From positions 4,463,083-4,527,082 of the forward strand of contig NZ_AP018207.1 in assembly GCF_002367995.1 (NCBI RefSeq): a stretch of 64,000 nt of DNA, in the 5' to 3' direction. A program made the position numbers and the translations under genes. Below the pieces are notes generated by a model. The model had not been told where the DNA came from and searched no databases. It saw nothing but the letters and a program-made list of their open reading frames with translations. Positions 9,573 through 19,224 of the stretch are shown piece by piece (within the stretch, counting starts at the first letter, position 1; each line of letters begins with the position of its first letter). Source of the stretch: Calothrix brevissima NIES-22. Its GTDB lineage: Bacteria > Cyanobacteriota > Cyanobacteriia > Cyanobacteriales > Nostocaceae.

Positions 9573-11783
9573 CTAGTTGTCAAGATAGAAAGAATTCTTT
9601 TTATTGTCTATGAGATTTGCGGCGATGCTGGTTGAGCGTAAGGCCATATTAATGAGAGTTTTTTGTGAATGGGCTTCTGGGGCGCGATCGCCTGGATGGC
9701 GTTGAATATAGCTACCATTGCCTTGTAATTCCCAGGCTTGACGGTTATCTGCCAGCATAATTCCCAAGATTTCTTGCAAATCTTTGGCAATATCTTGGTC
9801 TTGGATGGGAACGATCACTTCTACGCGGCGATCCAAGTTGCGACGCATCCAATCGGCACTACCAATGTATATTTCTTCTTGACCATTGTTATAGAAATAA
9901 AAAATTCTGGAGTGTTCTAAAAAGCGACCAACTATGCTAATGATGCGAATATTTTCACTGATGTCTTTCAGTCCAGGTCGCAAACAGCAGACTCCGCGAA
10001 TAATTAAATCAATTTGCACTCCCGCCCTGGACGCTTCATATAAAGTGGCGATAATTTGGGGATCAACTAAGGAATTCATTTTGGCGACAATCCGCCCGGT
10101 AAATCCATTTTTAGCATTGTCGATTTCGCGATTAATTAATGCTAAAAAGCGATCGCGCATATTCACCGGGGCTACAAGTACTTCTCTGTATGACTTTTGT
10201 CGCGAATAACCTGTTAAAAAGTTAAATAAATCGGTAATATCCGCACCGATTTCTTCATTACAGGTAAATAATCCTAAATCTGTATATAGTCGTGCGGTTT
10301 TTTGGTTATAGTTACCTGTACCGATATGTACGTAGCGGCGCATCCGGTCTTTTTCGCGACGCACTACCATGATAGTTTTACAGTGGGTTTTTAAGCCGAC
10401 TAAACCATAAACTACGTGAACCCCTACTCTTTCTAGCCTTCTCGCCCAGTAAATATTATTCTCTTCATCAAATCTGGCTTTTAACTCGACTAAAACCGAT
10501 ACCTGTTTACCATTTTCCGCCGCCGCAATTAAGGCGTTGACAATCGGCGAGTCGCCGGAAGTGCGATAAAGGGTCATTTTGATCGCTAGCACATTCGGAT
10601 CGTGGGCGGCGTGGGTAATAAAACGCACCACTGTAGCGGTAAAGGATTGATAGGGATGGTGAACTAATAAATCCCGTTCCCGAATCACCGAGAAAAAGTC
10701 CTTTCCTTCTTCAACTTCGGGAATTTCCGAACTAACGCTAGGTTCCCGTAACCACTGGAGGCGCGAAGGAACTACAGACTGTCTGGGGGGATCTTTAAAT
10801 TCTGGCAATGGTAATGCCATAAAGTACATTAAATCCCGCAGTCCCAAAAGTCCATCAACTTCATAAACATCGCTTTCGGTTAATTCTAAATCTTGTAATA
10901 AACGCGATCGCACTGCTTCAGGAGTTTGCGATTGAATTTCTAACCTCACCGGACTTCCACCAATGCGGCGCTTTCTCAATTCCTGTTCGATAGCTAATAG
11001 TAAATCGTCGGCTTCATCTTCTTCCAAAGCTAAATCGGCGTCGCGGGTAATGCGGAAGGGGTGATACTCCTGGATATTCATTCCCGGAAATAGGGAATCT
11101 AAATTATGCGCGATCGCCTGTTCTAAAGGTACACCAGTCCAGTGCGCTGGTTGACCGTTGTGTTGAATTCCTAATTCTGGCGGTAAAGGTAAAAACCGGG
11201 GTAAAACTTTAGGGACTTTAACTCTGGCGAAAAATTCTTCTTCTGTTTCCGGATTTTTGACGACAACTGCCAAATTTAAACTCAAATTAGAAATATAAGG
11301 AAAGGGATGGCTAGGATCAACAGCTAAGGGTGTGAGAACGGGAAATATTTGTTCTTCAAAATAATTATCCAGATAATTGCGCTGTTTATCGCTTAAATCG
11401 ATATAGTCAAGTATATGTATATGATTATTTGCTAGCAGTGGTCGTAATACTTGCTCAAAATGTTGGTGTAGTTTCGTCACCTGGGGACTGAGTGTAAACC
11501 TGATATCATCTAGCTGTTGTTGTGGCGTCCGCCCATCAGGACTTAATTGAGTGACTTTGGCTTCGACTTGTTGCTTTAAACCTGCAACCCGTACCATAAA
11601 GAATTCATCTAAATTCGAGGTAAAGATTGCTAAAAACTTGAGTCTTTCTAGCAGTGGTGTGCGCTGATCGCAAGCTTCATGTAATACCCGGCTATTAAAC
11701 TCTAACCAGCTTAATTCTCGGTTGAGATAATATTGTGGATCGTTAAGATTAATCGAAGTACCGCTCTTTTTGGATTTTGGCAT
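9573..11783 (-). CDS. ppk1: Polyphosphate kinase 1
   Basis: This enzyme makes and reverses long-chain polyphosphate using ATP gamma-phosphate. The 736-residue length suits the family. The N-terminal domain opens YYLNRELSWLEFNSRVLHEA. The catalytic phospholipase-D-like domains contain VLVELKARFDEENNIYWARR, then GLKTHCK, whose His is the expected autophosphorylated residue, and YVHIGTGNYNQKTARLYTD. IYIGSADWMRRNLDRRVEV lies near the end. I use ATG 11783 (MPKSKKS) because upstream there is only TTG at 11801. It is divergent from pfkA. Polyphosphate is a major cyanobacterial phosphate store. Confidence 0.95.
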   Translation of the reverse strand: MPKSKKSGTSINLNDPQYYLNRELSWLEFNSRVLHEACDQRTPLLERLKFLAIFTSNLDEFFMVRVAGLKQQVEAKVTQLSPDGRTPQQQLDDIRFTLSPQVTKLHQHFEQVLRPLLANNHIHILDYIDLSDKQRNYLDNYFEEQIFPVLTPLAVDPSHPFPYISNLSLNLAVVVKNPETEEEFFARVKVPKVLPRFLPLPPELGIQHNGQPAHWTGVPLEQAIAHNLDSLFPGMNIQEYHPFRITRDADLALEEDEADDLLLAIEQELRKRRIGGSPVRLEIQSQTPEAVRSRLLQDLELTESDVYEVDGLLGLRDLMYFMALPLPEFKDPPRQSVVPSRLQWLREPSVSSEIPEVEEGKDFFSVIRERDLLVHHPYQSFTATVVRFITHAAHDPNVLAIKMTLYRTSGDSPIVNALIAAAENGKQVSVLVELKARFDEENNIYWARRLERVGVHVVYGLVGLKTHCKTIMVVRREKDRMRRYVHIGTGNYNQKTARLYTDLGLFTCNEEIGADITDLFNFLTGYSRQKSYREVLVAPVNMRDRFLALINREIDNAKNGFTGRIVAKMNSLVDPQIIATLYEASRAGVQIDLIIRGVCCLRPGLKDISENIRIISIVGRFLEHSRIFYFYNNGQEEIYIGSADWMRRNLDRRVEVIVPIQDQDIAKDLQEILGIMLADNRQAWELQGNGSYIQRHPGDRAPEAHSQKTLINMALRSTSIAANLIDNKKNSFYLDN

Positions 11784-12306
11784 GATCGCTGGAAAACACA
11801 AAGTTGCCGCCCATCATCAACCATAGTAAAGGAAATGGTGTCCGGCTTTGTGGAGTTTAGCAAAATTACTTGTTAAAAAGCGATCGCTAACTGTATTGAT
11901 TTGTTAAAAAGCTTTAAAAAACTAATATATATTCTGGTACGCAAATGTTTGTACAATAAGCATCTTGCGTGAATCATATTGGCAAAGGTAGATTAATAGT
12001 TTTTTCTTTATTCTCAGTTGGTGTAGCGCTCAAAGCTTGCAATTGTATCAGTTCAATTAAGGATTGTTTGTCATAGATTTAAGGGCAAGGAAAAAGAAAT
12101 TATGCGGGGCGGTGCTTAAGCTGTTGACGGTTCACAGTTGACAGTTGACAGTTGACTGTGAACTGTCAACTGTCAACGGTGAACAATCGTTGCGAGAATA
12201 TTTTTTACTTAGAAGTTCCTTAAAGACGATTAACTTACCAATTTAGTCGAAGTAAAACCGCCTCTCAGACTCATCAAAAAATTTCATTTCTGAAATGTAA
12301 AAAAAT
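11784..12306. other. Divergent intergenic region between ppk1 and pfkA
   Basis: About 520 bp that should carry the promoters of both genes. The only clear structure is an inverted repeat at 12121-12186 made of heptamers: GTTGACGG...CAGTTGACAGTTGAC on one arm and GTCAACTGTCAACGG on the other. It could form a long hairpin in the pfkA leader. No small gene is visible. Confidence 0.55.
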
Positions 12307-13386
12307 ATGGGAGAATCTAAGCGTATTGGCATTCTGACTAGTGGTGGTGATTGCTCTGGTTTGAATGCAGCCATCAGATCTGTAGTTCACTGTGCTGGCG
12401 AAAAAGGCTGGGAAGTATTAGGAATTCGCCAAGCAACTTTAGGATTAATGGCGCGTCCGCCGCAAGTGACGAAACTGGAAATAGATCAAGTCGATCCCCT
12501 ATTAACTTCTGGGGGAACAATGTTAGGGACGACAAATAAAGGCGATCCCTTTGCTTATCCAATGGCTGATGGTAGTTTATGCGATCGCTCTGAGGAAATT
12601 ATCGCCGGTTACCATCAACTCGGTTTAGATGCCTTAATTGGCATTGGTGGTGATGGTAGTTTGGCAATTCTCCGCCGTTTGGCGCAACAAGGCGGCATTA
12701 ATTTAGTCGGCATTCCCAAAACCATTGATAATGATATCGGCATTACCGAACATGCCATTGGTTTTGATACGGCTGTTAATATTGCCACCGAAGCACTAGA
12801 TCGCCTACATTTTACCGCCGCTTCTCACAGTCGCGTCATCATTTTAGAAGTAATGGGGCGTGATGCGGGACATATTGCGATCGCGGCGGGAATTGCTGGG
12901 GGTGCAGATGTCATTTTAATTCCCGAAATTCTCTACAATATTGACCACATTTGCCACAAGATTAAACACCGCCAAGAACAAGGCAAAAACTATTGTTTAA
13001 TCGTCGTTTCCGAAGCGGTGAAAACCCAAGAAGGTGCAGCCGTCACCATGACTAACAGCTTAGGACAATCAAGATATGGTGGTATCGGTCAATACCTAGC
13101 CGACCAACTCAGCGATCGCATTGGTGCAGAAACCAGAGTCACCGTCTTAGGGCATTTACAACGAGGCGGTACAGCTTCCCCTCTAGATCGCCTAGTAGCC
13201 GCCGCCTTTGGCGTCGCCGCCGTCAACCTCATAGAACAAGGTAAATATGACTACATGGTAACCTGGCAAAATCGCCAAGTTTTCGCCGTCCCCATCGCCG
13301 AAGCGATCGCTCAATATAGAGCAGTCAACCCAGGAGATACCCTAGTCAAAACTGCTCGCGGTTTAGGCATTTATTTAGGAGATTGA
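12307..13386 (+). CDS. pfkA: 6-phosphofructokinase
   Basis: Phosphorylates fructose 6-phosphate to the 1,6-bisphosphate in glycolysis. The 359-residue chain has the phosphate-binding loop TSGGDCSGLNAA near residue 12. GGDGS at 114-118 favours ATP over pyrophosphate, since the PPi type has an Asp in place of that Gly. The catalytic PKTIDND lies at 137-143 and MGRDAGHIA near 187. PKTIDND rather than PGTIDND is the form seen in the long-group and mixed-substrate enzymes, so the ATP preference is likely but not certain. The Met is preceded by an A-rich tract without a strong ribosome site. Confidence 0.92.
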   Translation: MGESKRIGILTSGGDCSGLNAAIRSVVHCAGEKGWEVLGIRQATLGLMARPPQVTKLEIDQVDPLLTSGGTMLGTTNKGDPFAYPMADGSLCDRSEEIIAGYHQLGLDALIGIGGDGSLAILRRLAQQGGINLVGIPKTIDNDIGITEHAIGFDTAVNIATEALDRLHFTAASHSRVIILEVMGRDAGHIAIAAGIAGGADVILIPEILYNIDHICHKIKHRQEQGKNYCLIVVSEAVKTQEGAAVTMTNSLGQSRYGGIGQYLADQLSDRIGAETRVTVLGHLQRGGTASPLDRLVAAAFGVAAVNLIEQGKYDYMVTWQNRQVFAVPIAEAIAQYRAVNPGDTLVKTARGLGIYLGD

Positions 13387-13636
13387 GCGCAAGAGTCAAG
13401 GGTCAATGGTCAATGGTCAATGGTCAATAGTCAATAGTCAATAGTCAATAGTCGTGCCAATGTAAATAGTGTTTGCAGCACATCAATGTATTCTAGAGGG
13501 CATGGCATTGCCATGCCCCTACCATCTGCCGCATTCTTTTTTCAAATTGCCATCATTTGTTTTTCCCCCTTGTCCTCCTTGTCCTCCTTGTCCCCTTTGT
13601 CCTCCTTCCCTTCCCATGCCCCATGCCCAATAAATC
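13387..13636. repeat. Repeat cluster between pfkA and the histidine kinase gene
   Basis: Three repeat types in a row: GTCAATG/GTCAATA heptamers at about 13397-13453; a palindromic TCTAGAGGGCATGGCATTGCC unit at about 13492-13522 that recurs near 22.2, 22.45 and 40.35 kb; and a CTTGTCCTC nonamer run at about 13566-13606. The nonamer type is also found inside the cobyrinate synthase gene. Confidence 0.75.
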
Positions 13637-15046
13637 ATGTTCCAAGCTACCCGTCGTCGTTTAGCTGTTTGGTATACTGCTGTAACTGCTGTCTTACTTC
13701 TACTATTTGCCAGTGGCGTATATTTATATGTTCGCAGTACCCTAGTTGAGCGAATTGACGATACTCTCAATCATGTAGTGGAAATTGTAGAGCGATCGCT
13801 TGTTATCGAACCAGTTAATAGCGGTACTGATACATTACGTATTAATATAGAAGCCAGTTTCCGTAATAATGCTGAGACTGTAGAAGACGACCACATTGAT
13901 TTGGAATGGTTTAGTCCTACTGGTGAGTTATTGTGGTCAACTTTAACTACACCTTTAAATATTCCCATACATGGCAGCCGCACTGGGGAAACGGTACATA
14001 TCAATAAACAAGAGGGTTGGGGAGAATCGCCTGTTTTATTACGCCAAGTTACCCAGCGCGTCGAAGTAGGCAGGCAAGTATTAGGCTATTTGCGTGTTAG
14101 TCATCCTTGGTTTGAAGTTACCAAACCCAGTCGCCAGTTAATTTTTGATTTAGCACTGGGTACGGGATTAATGGTTTTGTCTGTAGGTGCTAGCGGTTGG
14201 TTTCTTTCCGGGAAAGCGATGGAACCGGTAGGGGATTCCTATCAACGCTTGAAACAATTTACCGCCGATGCTTCTCACGAACTGAGAAATCCCATAACTT
14301 TAATTCAAACTAACGTCCAAGTAGCCTTAACTGATTTAGAGTTAGCAGAAGGAGAAGTTACTGCTGCCTCACATTATCGCCAACAGTTAAAATTAGTGGA
14401 ACGACTAACCCAGCGTTTAGGCAGGTTAGTCAATGATTTACTCTTTCTCGCCAGACAAGATAGCGGTATTAGCAAAGATAATTTTTCTCCTTGTCCTTTA
14501 GATGCGTTGCTGATAGAAGTAGTGGAAGAACAGCAACTATTAGCTGCAGAAAAAGAGATTACTTTGTCTTTGCATTTAATTGATGCCCAGAATAGCGATA
14601 TTAGCCCCGAATTGCTAGATAATTGGTTTACCCTGGCTGGTAACTGGGATCAATTGGTGCGATTATTTACTAATTTAATTGGCAATGCATTAAAGTACAC
14701 CCCTAGCAGTGGAAGGGTAAATGTAGAATTAGCGCGTCTTGAAGGAATCCATCGGGTTTCGGGATTGCGCTACAGTAGTGCCCAATTACAAATTAAAGTC
14801 AGCGATACAGGGATTGGTATTCCCTCAGAAGCGCTACCAAGATTATTCGATCGCTTTTATCGCGTAGATCCAGCACGTACCCACATCACCGAAAATACAG
14901 CTTGTGATATTTCTACAGGTTCAGGATTAGGATTAGCGATCGCTCAAGCTATTGTCGAACATCACCAAGGTCAAATACAAGTAGAAAGCAGCCTTGGTAA
15001 AGGTACTACTTTTACAGTGACTTTTCCTGTTAGTCTTGAGTCTTAA
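13637..15046 (+). CDS. Membrane-bound sensor histidine kinase
   Basis: A 469-residue kinase with two membrane segments, about 11-32 and 169-190, enclosing a periplasmic sensor loop of about 135 residues. There is no obvious HAMP. The phosphoacceptor helix carries FTADASHELRNPI with His214, and the ATPase domain shows LIGNALKYTP, DTGIGIP and GSGLGLAIAQAIVEHHQG. HELRNP replaces the more usual HELRTP. The ligand is unknown and no response regulator adjoins it. Start is the first ATG after a repeat-rich leader. Confidence 0.9.
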   Translation: MFQATRRRLAVWYTAVTAVLLLLFASGVYLYVRSTLVERIDDTLNHVVEIVERSLVIEPVNSGTDTLRINIEASFRNNAETVEDDHIDLEWFSPTGELLWSTLTTPLNIPIHGSRTGETVHINKQEGWGESPVLLRQVTQRVEVGRQVLGYLRVSHPWFEVTKPSRQLIFDLALGTGLMVLSVGASGWFLSGKAMEPVGDSYQRLKQFTADASHELRNPITLIQTNVQVALTDLELAEGEVTAASHYRQQLKLVERLTQRLGRLVNDLLFLARQDSGISKDNFSPCPLDALLIEVVEEQQLLAAEKEITLSLHLIDAQNSDISPELLDNWFTLAGNWDQLVRLFTNLIGNALKYTPSSGRVNVELARLEGIHRVSGLRYSSAQLQIKVSDTGIGIPSEALPRLFDRFYRVDPARTHITENTACDISTGSGLGLAIAQAIVEHHQGQIQVESSLGKGTTFTVTFPVSLES

Positions 15047-15104
15047 AGTTTCAATCCCTAAATAGGTCAATACAGTTAAGTTAGCGCGAAAAACATTAAG
15101 CTGC

Positions 15105-15349
15105 GTAGGTTGGGTTGAGGAACGAAACCCAACATTTCCAGGGGTTTGTTGGGGCAGAACTTACGCAAAAATTTCTCAAATCCTTAATTTATGGAACCGC
15201 CAAGACGCCAAGAACGCCAAGAGTCGGATGTAGGTTGGGTTGAGGAACGAAACCCAACATTTCCAGGGATTTGTTGGGGCAGAACTTACGCAAAAATTTC
15301 TCAAATCCTTAATTTATGGAACCGCCAAGACGCCAAGAACGCCAAGAGT
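15105..15349. repeat. Tandem duplication of a 120-bp repeat unit
   Basis: Copies at 15105-15224 and 15230-15349 differ at about one base and are separated by five bases. Each unit joins three dispersed repeat types: GTAGGTTGGGTTGAGGAACG, AGAACTTACGCAAAAATTT and GGAACCGCCAAGACGCC. It sits between the histidine kinase gene and the distal end of the CRISPR array. Confidence 0.9.
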
Positions 15350-15358
15350 TCGTAGACT

Positions 15359-17473
15359 GTGCGTAAGTCCTATAGGGATTAGGTGAAATTTCAAGGTCAT
15401 TGGGGGTGTTTCGTCTTGGAAAAATTGGGTTTCAATCCCTAATAGGGATTAGGTGAAATTTCAAGTCTGGTTTATCCAGGGATTCCTTGAGATAGCGGTT
15501 TCAATCCCTAATAGGGATTAGGTGAAATTTCAAGCCTGATAGCGTCTGGGATGCAGTAGAAGCGCAGATTCAGGTTTCAATCCCTAATAGGGATTAGGTG
15601 AAATTTCAAGCATAAGATTTATAATTGCTTTCCTCACTCCAAGTTTCAATCCCTAATAGGGATTAGGTGAAATTTCAAGATATGCGTTGGTTTGAATCAG
15701 GCGGCGGATTTTGTTTCAATCCCTAATAGGGATTAGGTGAAATTTCAAGGGCTTGGGTTTGGGTTTGGGTTTGGAAGCGGAATAGGTTTCAATCCCTAAT
15801 AGGGATTAGGTGAAATTTCAAGTTGACTGTTCCTCAAATGTGGGAAATAGGTATACGTTTCAATCCCTAATAGGGATTAGGTGAAATTTCAAGAATAGGG
15901 CGCGATCGCCTTTGTGTAAATTTACGTGGTTTCAATCCCTAATAGGGATTAGGTGAAATTTCAAGGCCTTTGTGTAAATTTACGTTAACAACGAGACTTG
16001 GTTTCAATCCCTAATAGGGATTAGGTGAAATTTCAAGCAAGTGGAGTGACCAGCCTGACCAAATAATTCTTGTTTCAATCCCTAATAGGGATTAGGTGAA
16101 ATTTCAAGATCGCAACCTCAATGTTGTGCGTGAAGTAAATAGTTTCAATCCCTAATAGGGATTAGGTGAAATTTCAAGAATCTGTTTGATTTGTTCTTGT
16201 TGTTTTTGTTGGTTTCAATCCCTAATAGGGATTAGGTGAAATTTCAAGACAAGGGTTAAACGCTGGAGCAAATGCCGCACGTTTCAATCCCTAATAGGGA
16301 TTAGGTGAAATTTCAAGCCAAAACGCGATCGCGCAACCCATCGGAAGAATCAATGTTTCAATCCCTAATAGGGATTAGGTGAAATTTCAAGAGGGGTGAG
16401 TGTTGGTGTTCTTAATAGTTTGGGCGTTTCAATCCCTAATAGGGATTAGGTGAAATTTCAAGGCCGCTTTACCGGATCTGTTATTTTTAGGCATACGTTT
16501 CAATCCCTAATAGGGATTAGGTGAAATTTCAAGACGTGGGAGGGTAAGACGATGGCAGCGCAAGCCTATGTTTCAATCCCTAATAGGGATTAGGTGAAAT
16601 TTCAAGAAAAGATATTTTTGAGTATTGACGTTTATTAGAATCGTTTCAATCCCTAATAGGGATTAGGTGAAATTTCAAGGCAAAGTATCATCAGCCCCGT
16701 CAGCCAATTACCATTGTTTCAATCCCTAATAGGGATTAGGTGAAATTTCAAGGGGATGCCCAACTACAAGCAAAGTCGAAAAGTGCGGTTTCAATCCCTA
16801 ATAGGGATTAGGTGAAATTTCAAGTGGTAAAGCATTCCTCTAAGTCGCTTTCACCTTCTGTTTCAATCCCTAATAGGGATTAGGTGAAATTTCAAGCGCA
16901 AAATAGCGGGTTTCAGCCGGAAACCACGACGTTTCAATCCCTAATAGGGATTAGGTGAAATTTCAAGCTTCGTGATAGTGAGGGGCTTGATTTAACATTT
17001 GTTTCAATCCCTAATAGGGATTAGGTGAAATTTCAAGAAGATAGCGCTAGTTTGGTGGTATTATTCATAGTGTTTCAATCCCTAATAGGGATTAGGTGAA
17101 ATTTCAAGCTCTTAAGTGGAAATTATGGTAAATGGTGTATTTTGGTTTCAATCCCTAATAGGGATTAGGTGAAATTTCAAGAGGAAAAAGTTAGTCAAGT
17201 TCACCCCAGTTCGCCGTTTCAATCCCTAATAGGGATTAGGTGAAATTTCAAGAACAACAACATTTATCCTATTAAGATATCCGAGAGCGGTTTCAATCCC
17301 TAATAGGGATTAGGTGAAATTTCAAGGTAGGGTTTACTGATGCAGCCGTAAGCCGTGCATTGGGTTTCAATCCCTAATAGGGATTAGGTGAAATTTCAAG
17401 TGCAACAAAGCAGATACGGAAGTATCAAGCGAAAATGTTTCAATCCCTAATAGGGATTAGGTGAAATTTCAAG
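15359..17473 (-). CRISPR. CRISPR array, 29 intact and 1 degenerate repeat, 29 spacers
   Basis: The 37-bp repeat, read on the plus strand, begins GTTTCAATCCCTAATAGGG and ends GTGAAATTTCAAG. The first intact copy is 15429-15465 and the last 17437-17473. All 29 look identical and the spacers are 32-39 bp. A thirtieth copy at 15359-15395 keeps only its right two-thirds. Read on the minus strand the repeat ends ATTGAAAC, the usual 8-nt crRNA handle in cyanobacterial arrays, and the degenerate copy lies at the far end. The leader should therefore be to the right and transcription leftward. No cas gene is in the window. The repeat resembles those used by cyanobacterial type I-D and III systems, but I cannot assign a type from it. 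Confidence 0.97.
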
Positions 17474-17564
17474 TGCGGAAGCCTGAAAGCTAATGAATAT
17501 GAGGTTTTCAAGGTTCTGTTGCGCGGACGGTTTAATTCTAGCATGAGCAATAGTAAAAAAGCAA
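17474..17564 (-). promoter_or_regulatory. Putative CRISPR leader and promoter
   Basis: On the minus strand a -35-like TTGCTT (plus 17559-17564) and a -10-like TAGAAT (plus 17535-17540) are separated by 18 bp. This would place a transcription start near 17527, about 55 bp before the first repeat. The leader also contains CCTTGAAAACCTC, which resembles the repeat start CTTGAAATTTCACC. Position and orientation agree with the degenerate repeat at the opposite end. This is a motif reading only. Confidence 0.5.
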
Positions 17565-18332
17565 AGGCAAAATCGCTGAAAGTATTGCTGCATAAAGAGC
17601 GCGGGCGATTTAAAATTAAAAATATTGGAAAGTATTACAGACAAAGAGTTTCAGCCATTTATCTGGAGTCCACATTTTCCACACCTACCCATCCGCGCAT
17701 TCTTCCCAGAAAACCGTTGAATTGGATAAGGTTAATCTCAACTCGGAATGGGCAAGAGGAATTCTAATAAATAATGATTGACTTGGTAATTATTCTAACA
17801 TACCAACTTGCGTCAAAGCAGTAGAAGCTTCCGCTTAAGCCCCAAAAGCCACAGCTTTAACGTTTGTGGCTAATCAGTAGGCTAATTCTAAAGTTATTGA
17901 AATTACGGTAATTTTAATATCATTAGAGAATAATTAAATGCTTTACTGCTCAGTCAATTACAGCATCTAATCTAATTAAATTATAACTATTGATTGATTT
18001 TCTCATTCTTCAGAAATAAACATAAATTTGAGTTTAATTAGATTTTCAAACCTCTAGAAAGATACGCTAAATAACCATAATTGTTAAATTAATCTTATCA
18101 AAAGCGTTAATTAAAACTTACGCAAAATAGCTGGCAAAACCTCATGTCTCTAGACATGGTGTGGCTAGCTTTGCTGTCAGTTCTGCAATCAAGGCGTAAG
18201 TCTAAACCAATATAAAAAGCAGAGCAATTCAATGCAATCAGGTAATAATCACCAATTTATTACCTAACATTAACTTGCTGATTTCTCCAATTCCCTAACC
18301 AGTTTAGTTGAGATTTCTCTAGGAGTGAACTA
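17565..18332. other. Intergenic region right of the CRISPR leader
   Basis: No convincing gene. At about 18117-18203 there is an inverted-repeat element with ends ACTTACGC and GCGTAAGT and an internal CATGTCTCTAGACATG palindrome. The ACTTACGCAAAA end also occurs in the duplicated unit near 15.2 kb. The stretch 17820-17890 gives a short frame reading AVEASA, stop, APKATALTFVA, which could be a relic of a mobile gene end, but this is weak. Confidence 0.45.
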
Positions 18333-19175
18333 ATGAATAGTAAATCGCACAAGTTTCGCAAATCTGCTGAGTTTTTAGCTGCTATCTGTAGCGGTGTACT
18401 CATGAGTATGCCAGCATTAGCCCAAACACCAGTTCCCGTAACCCCACAGCCTAGTTCTCCTAGCGGCAAAGTCAATCCTTGCCCAAGAATATTTTACGAA
18501 GAACCACACAATAGCAGGGTTGTAGTTCCCCAAGGATGCCCGCCTAATGCTTTAACTCAACAGTTAGAAGCTCAAGGAACACTCCCTTATAACTCTAATT
18601 CTGGGGCTTCCTCACAAAATCAAACAGGTGTAGGTGGAGAAACAACTTCTTCATCACTTAACCCAAATCCTGGCATTTTAAACGAAGCGCCTTACAATCG
18701 CTCCCAGCAAAATACACAAACTGGTAGTTACGGTAGTTACTCAACACCCCAGCCAAATACACAAACTGGTAGTTACGGTATCAACCCTACACAGCCACAG
18801 GTTCCTGCAACATCAAATTCTGTAACTGAACCATCTCTAAGACAACAAGGACAAAGCCCAGTTGCTACAGTCGCACTACTCGAAAATGGTAATGTTAATA
18901 TCAGGCTGGTCAATGACACTGGAGCGAATATTACTTATCAAGTTGTTGGTGATACAGATGAGCGATCGCTCGGCGGACAATCTGATGTAATATTACAAGG
19001 TCTACGCGCGCCTATTACAGTTACATTCCAACGTGCAGACGGTGGCTTAATCTCCGTCAATGCCCAAGCTTCAGAAACCGGTTTGTTGGAAGTAAGATTA
19101 GATGCAACCACAGACGTAGCTCAAGACAAAAAAGCCATGAGAATTCAATCTAATGGCTCAGTGTTTGTGAATTAG
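18333..19175 (+). CDS. Secreted protein of unknown function
   Basis: A 280-residue protein with a signal peptide that should be cut after ALAQ (about residue 31), and ATG preceded by TAGGAG. The mature part starts with a Pro-rich segment and two Cys (NPCPRIFYEE and PQGCPPN). It continues with a disordered Ser/Gln/Asn region containing an internal duplication of NTQTGSYG, and ends with a beta-rich domain of about 100 residues (VATVALLENGNVNIRLVND onward). I know no function. A periplasmic or envelope location is likely. Confidence 0.75.
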   Translation: MNSKSHKFRKSAEFLAAICSGVLMSMPALAQTPVPVTPQPSSPSGKVNPCPRIFYEEPHNSRVVVPQGCPPNALTQQLEAQGTLPYNSNSGASSQNQTGVGGETTSSSLNPNPGILNEAPYNRSQQNTQTGSYGSYSTPQPNTQTGSYGINPTQPQVPATSNSVTEPSLRQQGQSPVATVALLENGNVNIRLVNDTGANITYQVVGDTDERSLGGQSDVILQGLRAPITVTFQRADGGLISVNAQASETGLLEVRLDATTDVAQDKKAMRIQSNGSVFVN

Positions 19176-19224
19176 TCATTTGTTAGAGACGCGATTAATC
19201 GCGTCTGTACAATTTTCATTTGTC

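Noticed and set aside
17519-17767. 82-codon frame to the right of the CRISPR array
   Set aside because: It overlaps the leader, has a basic composition without a recognisable domain, and reads like a chance frame. It is not a cas gene.
17820-17890. Possible relic of an IS200/605 TnpB end
   Set aside because: Only a short frame with a stop resembles it, and I see no other part of a transposon; support is too weak.
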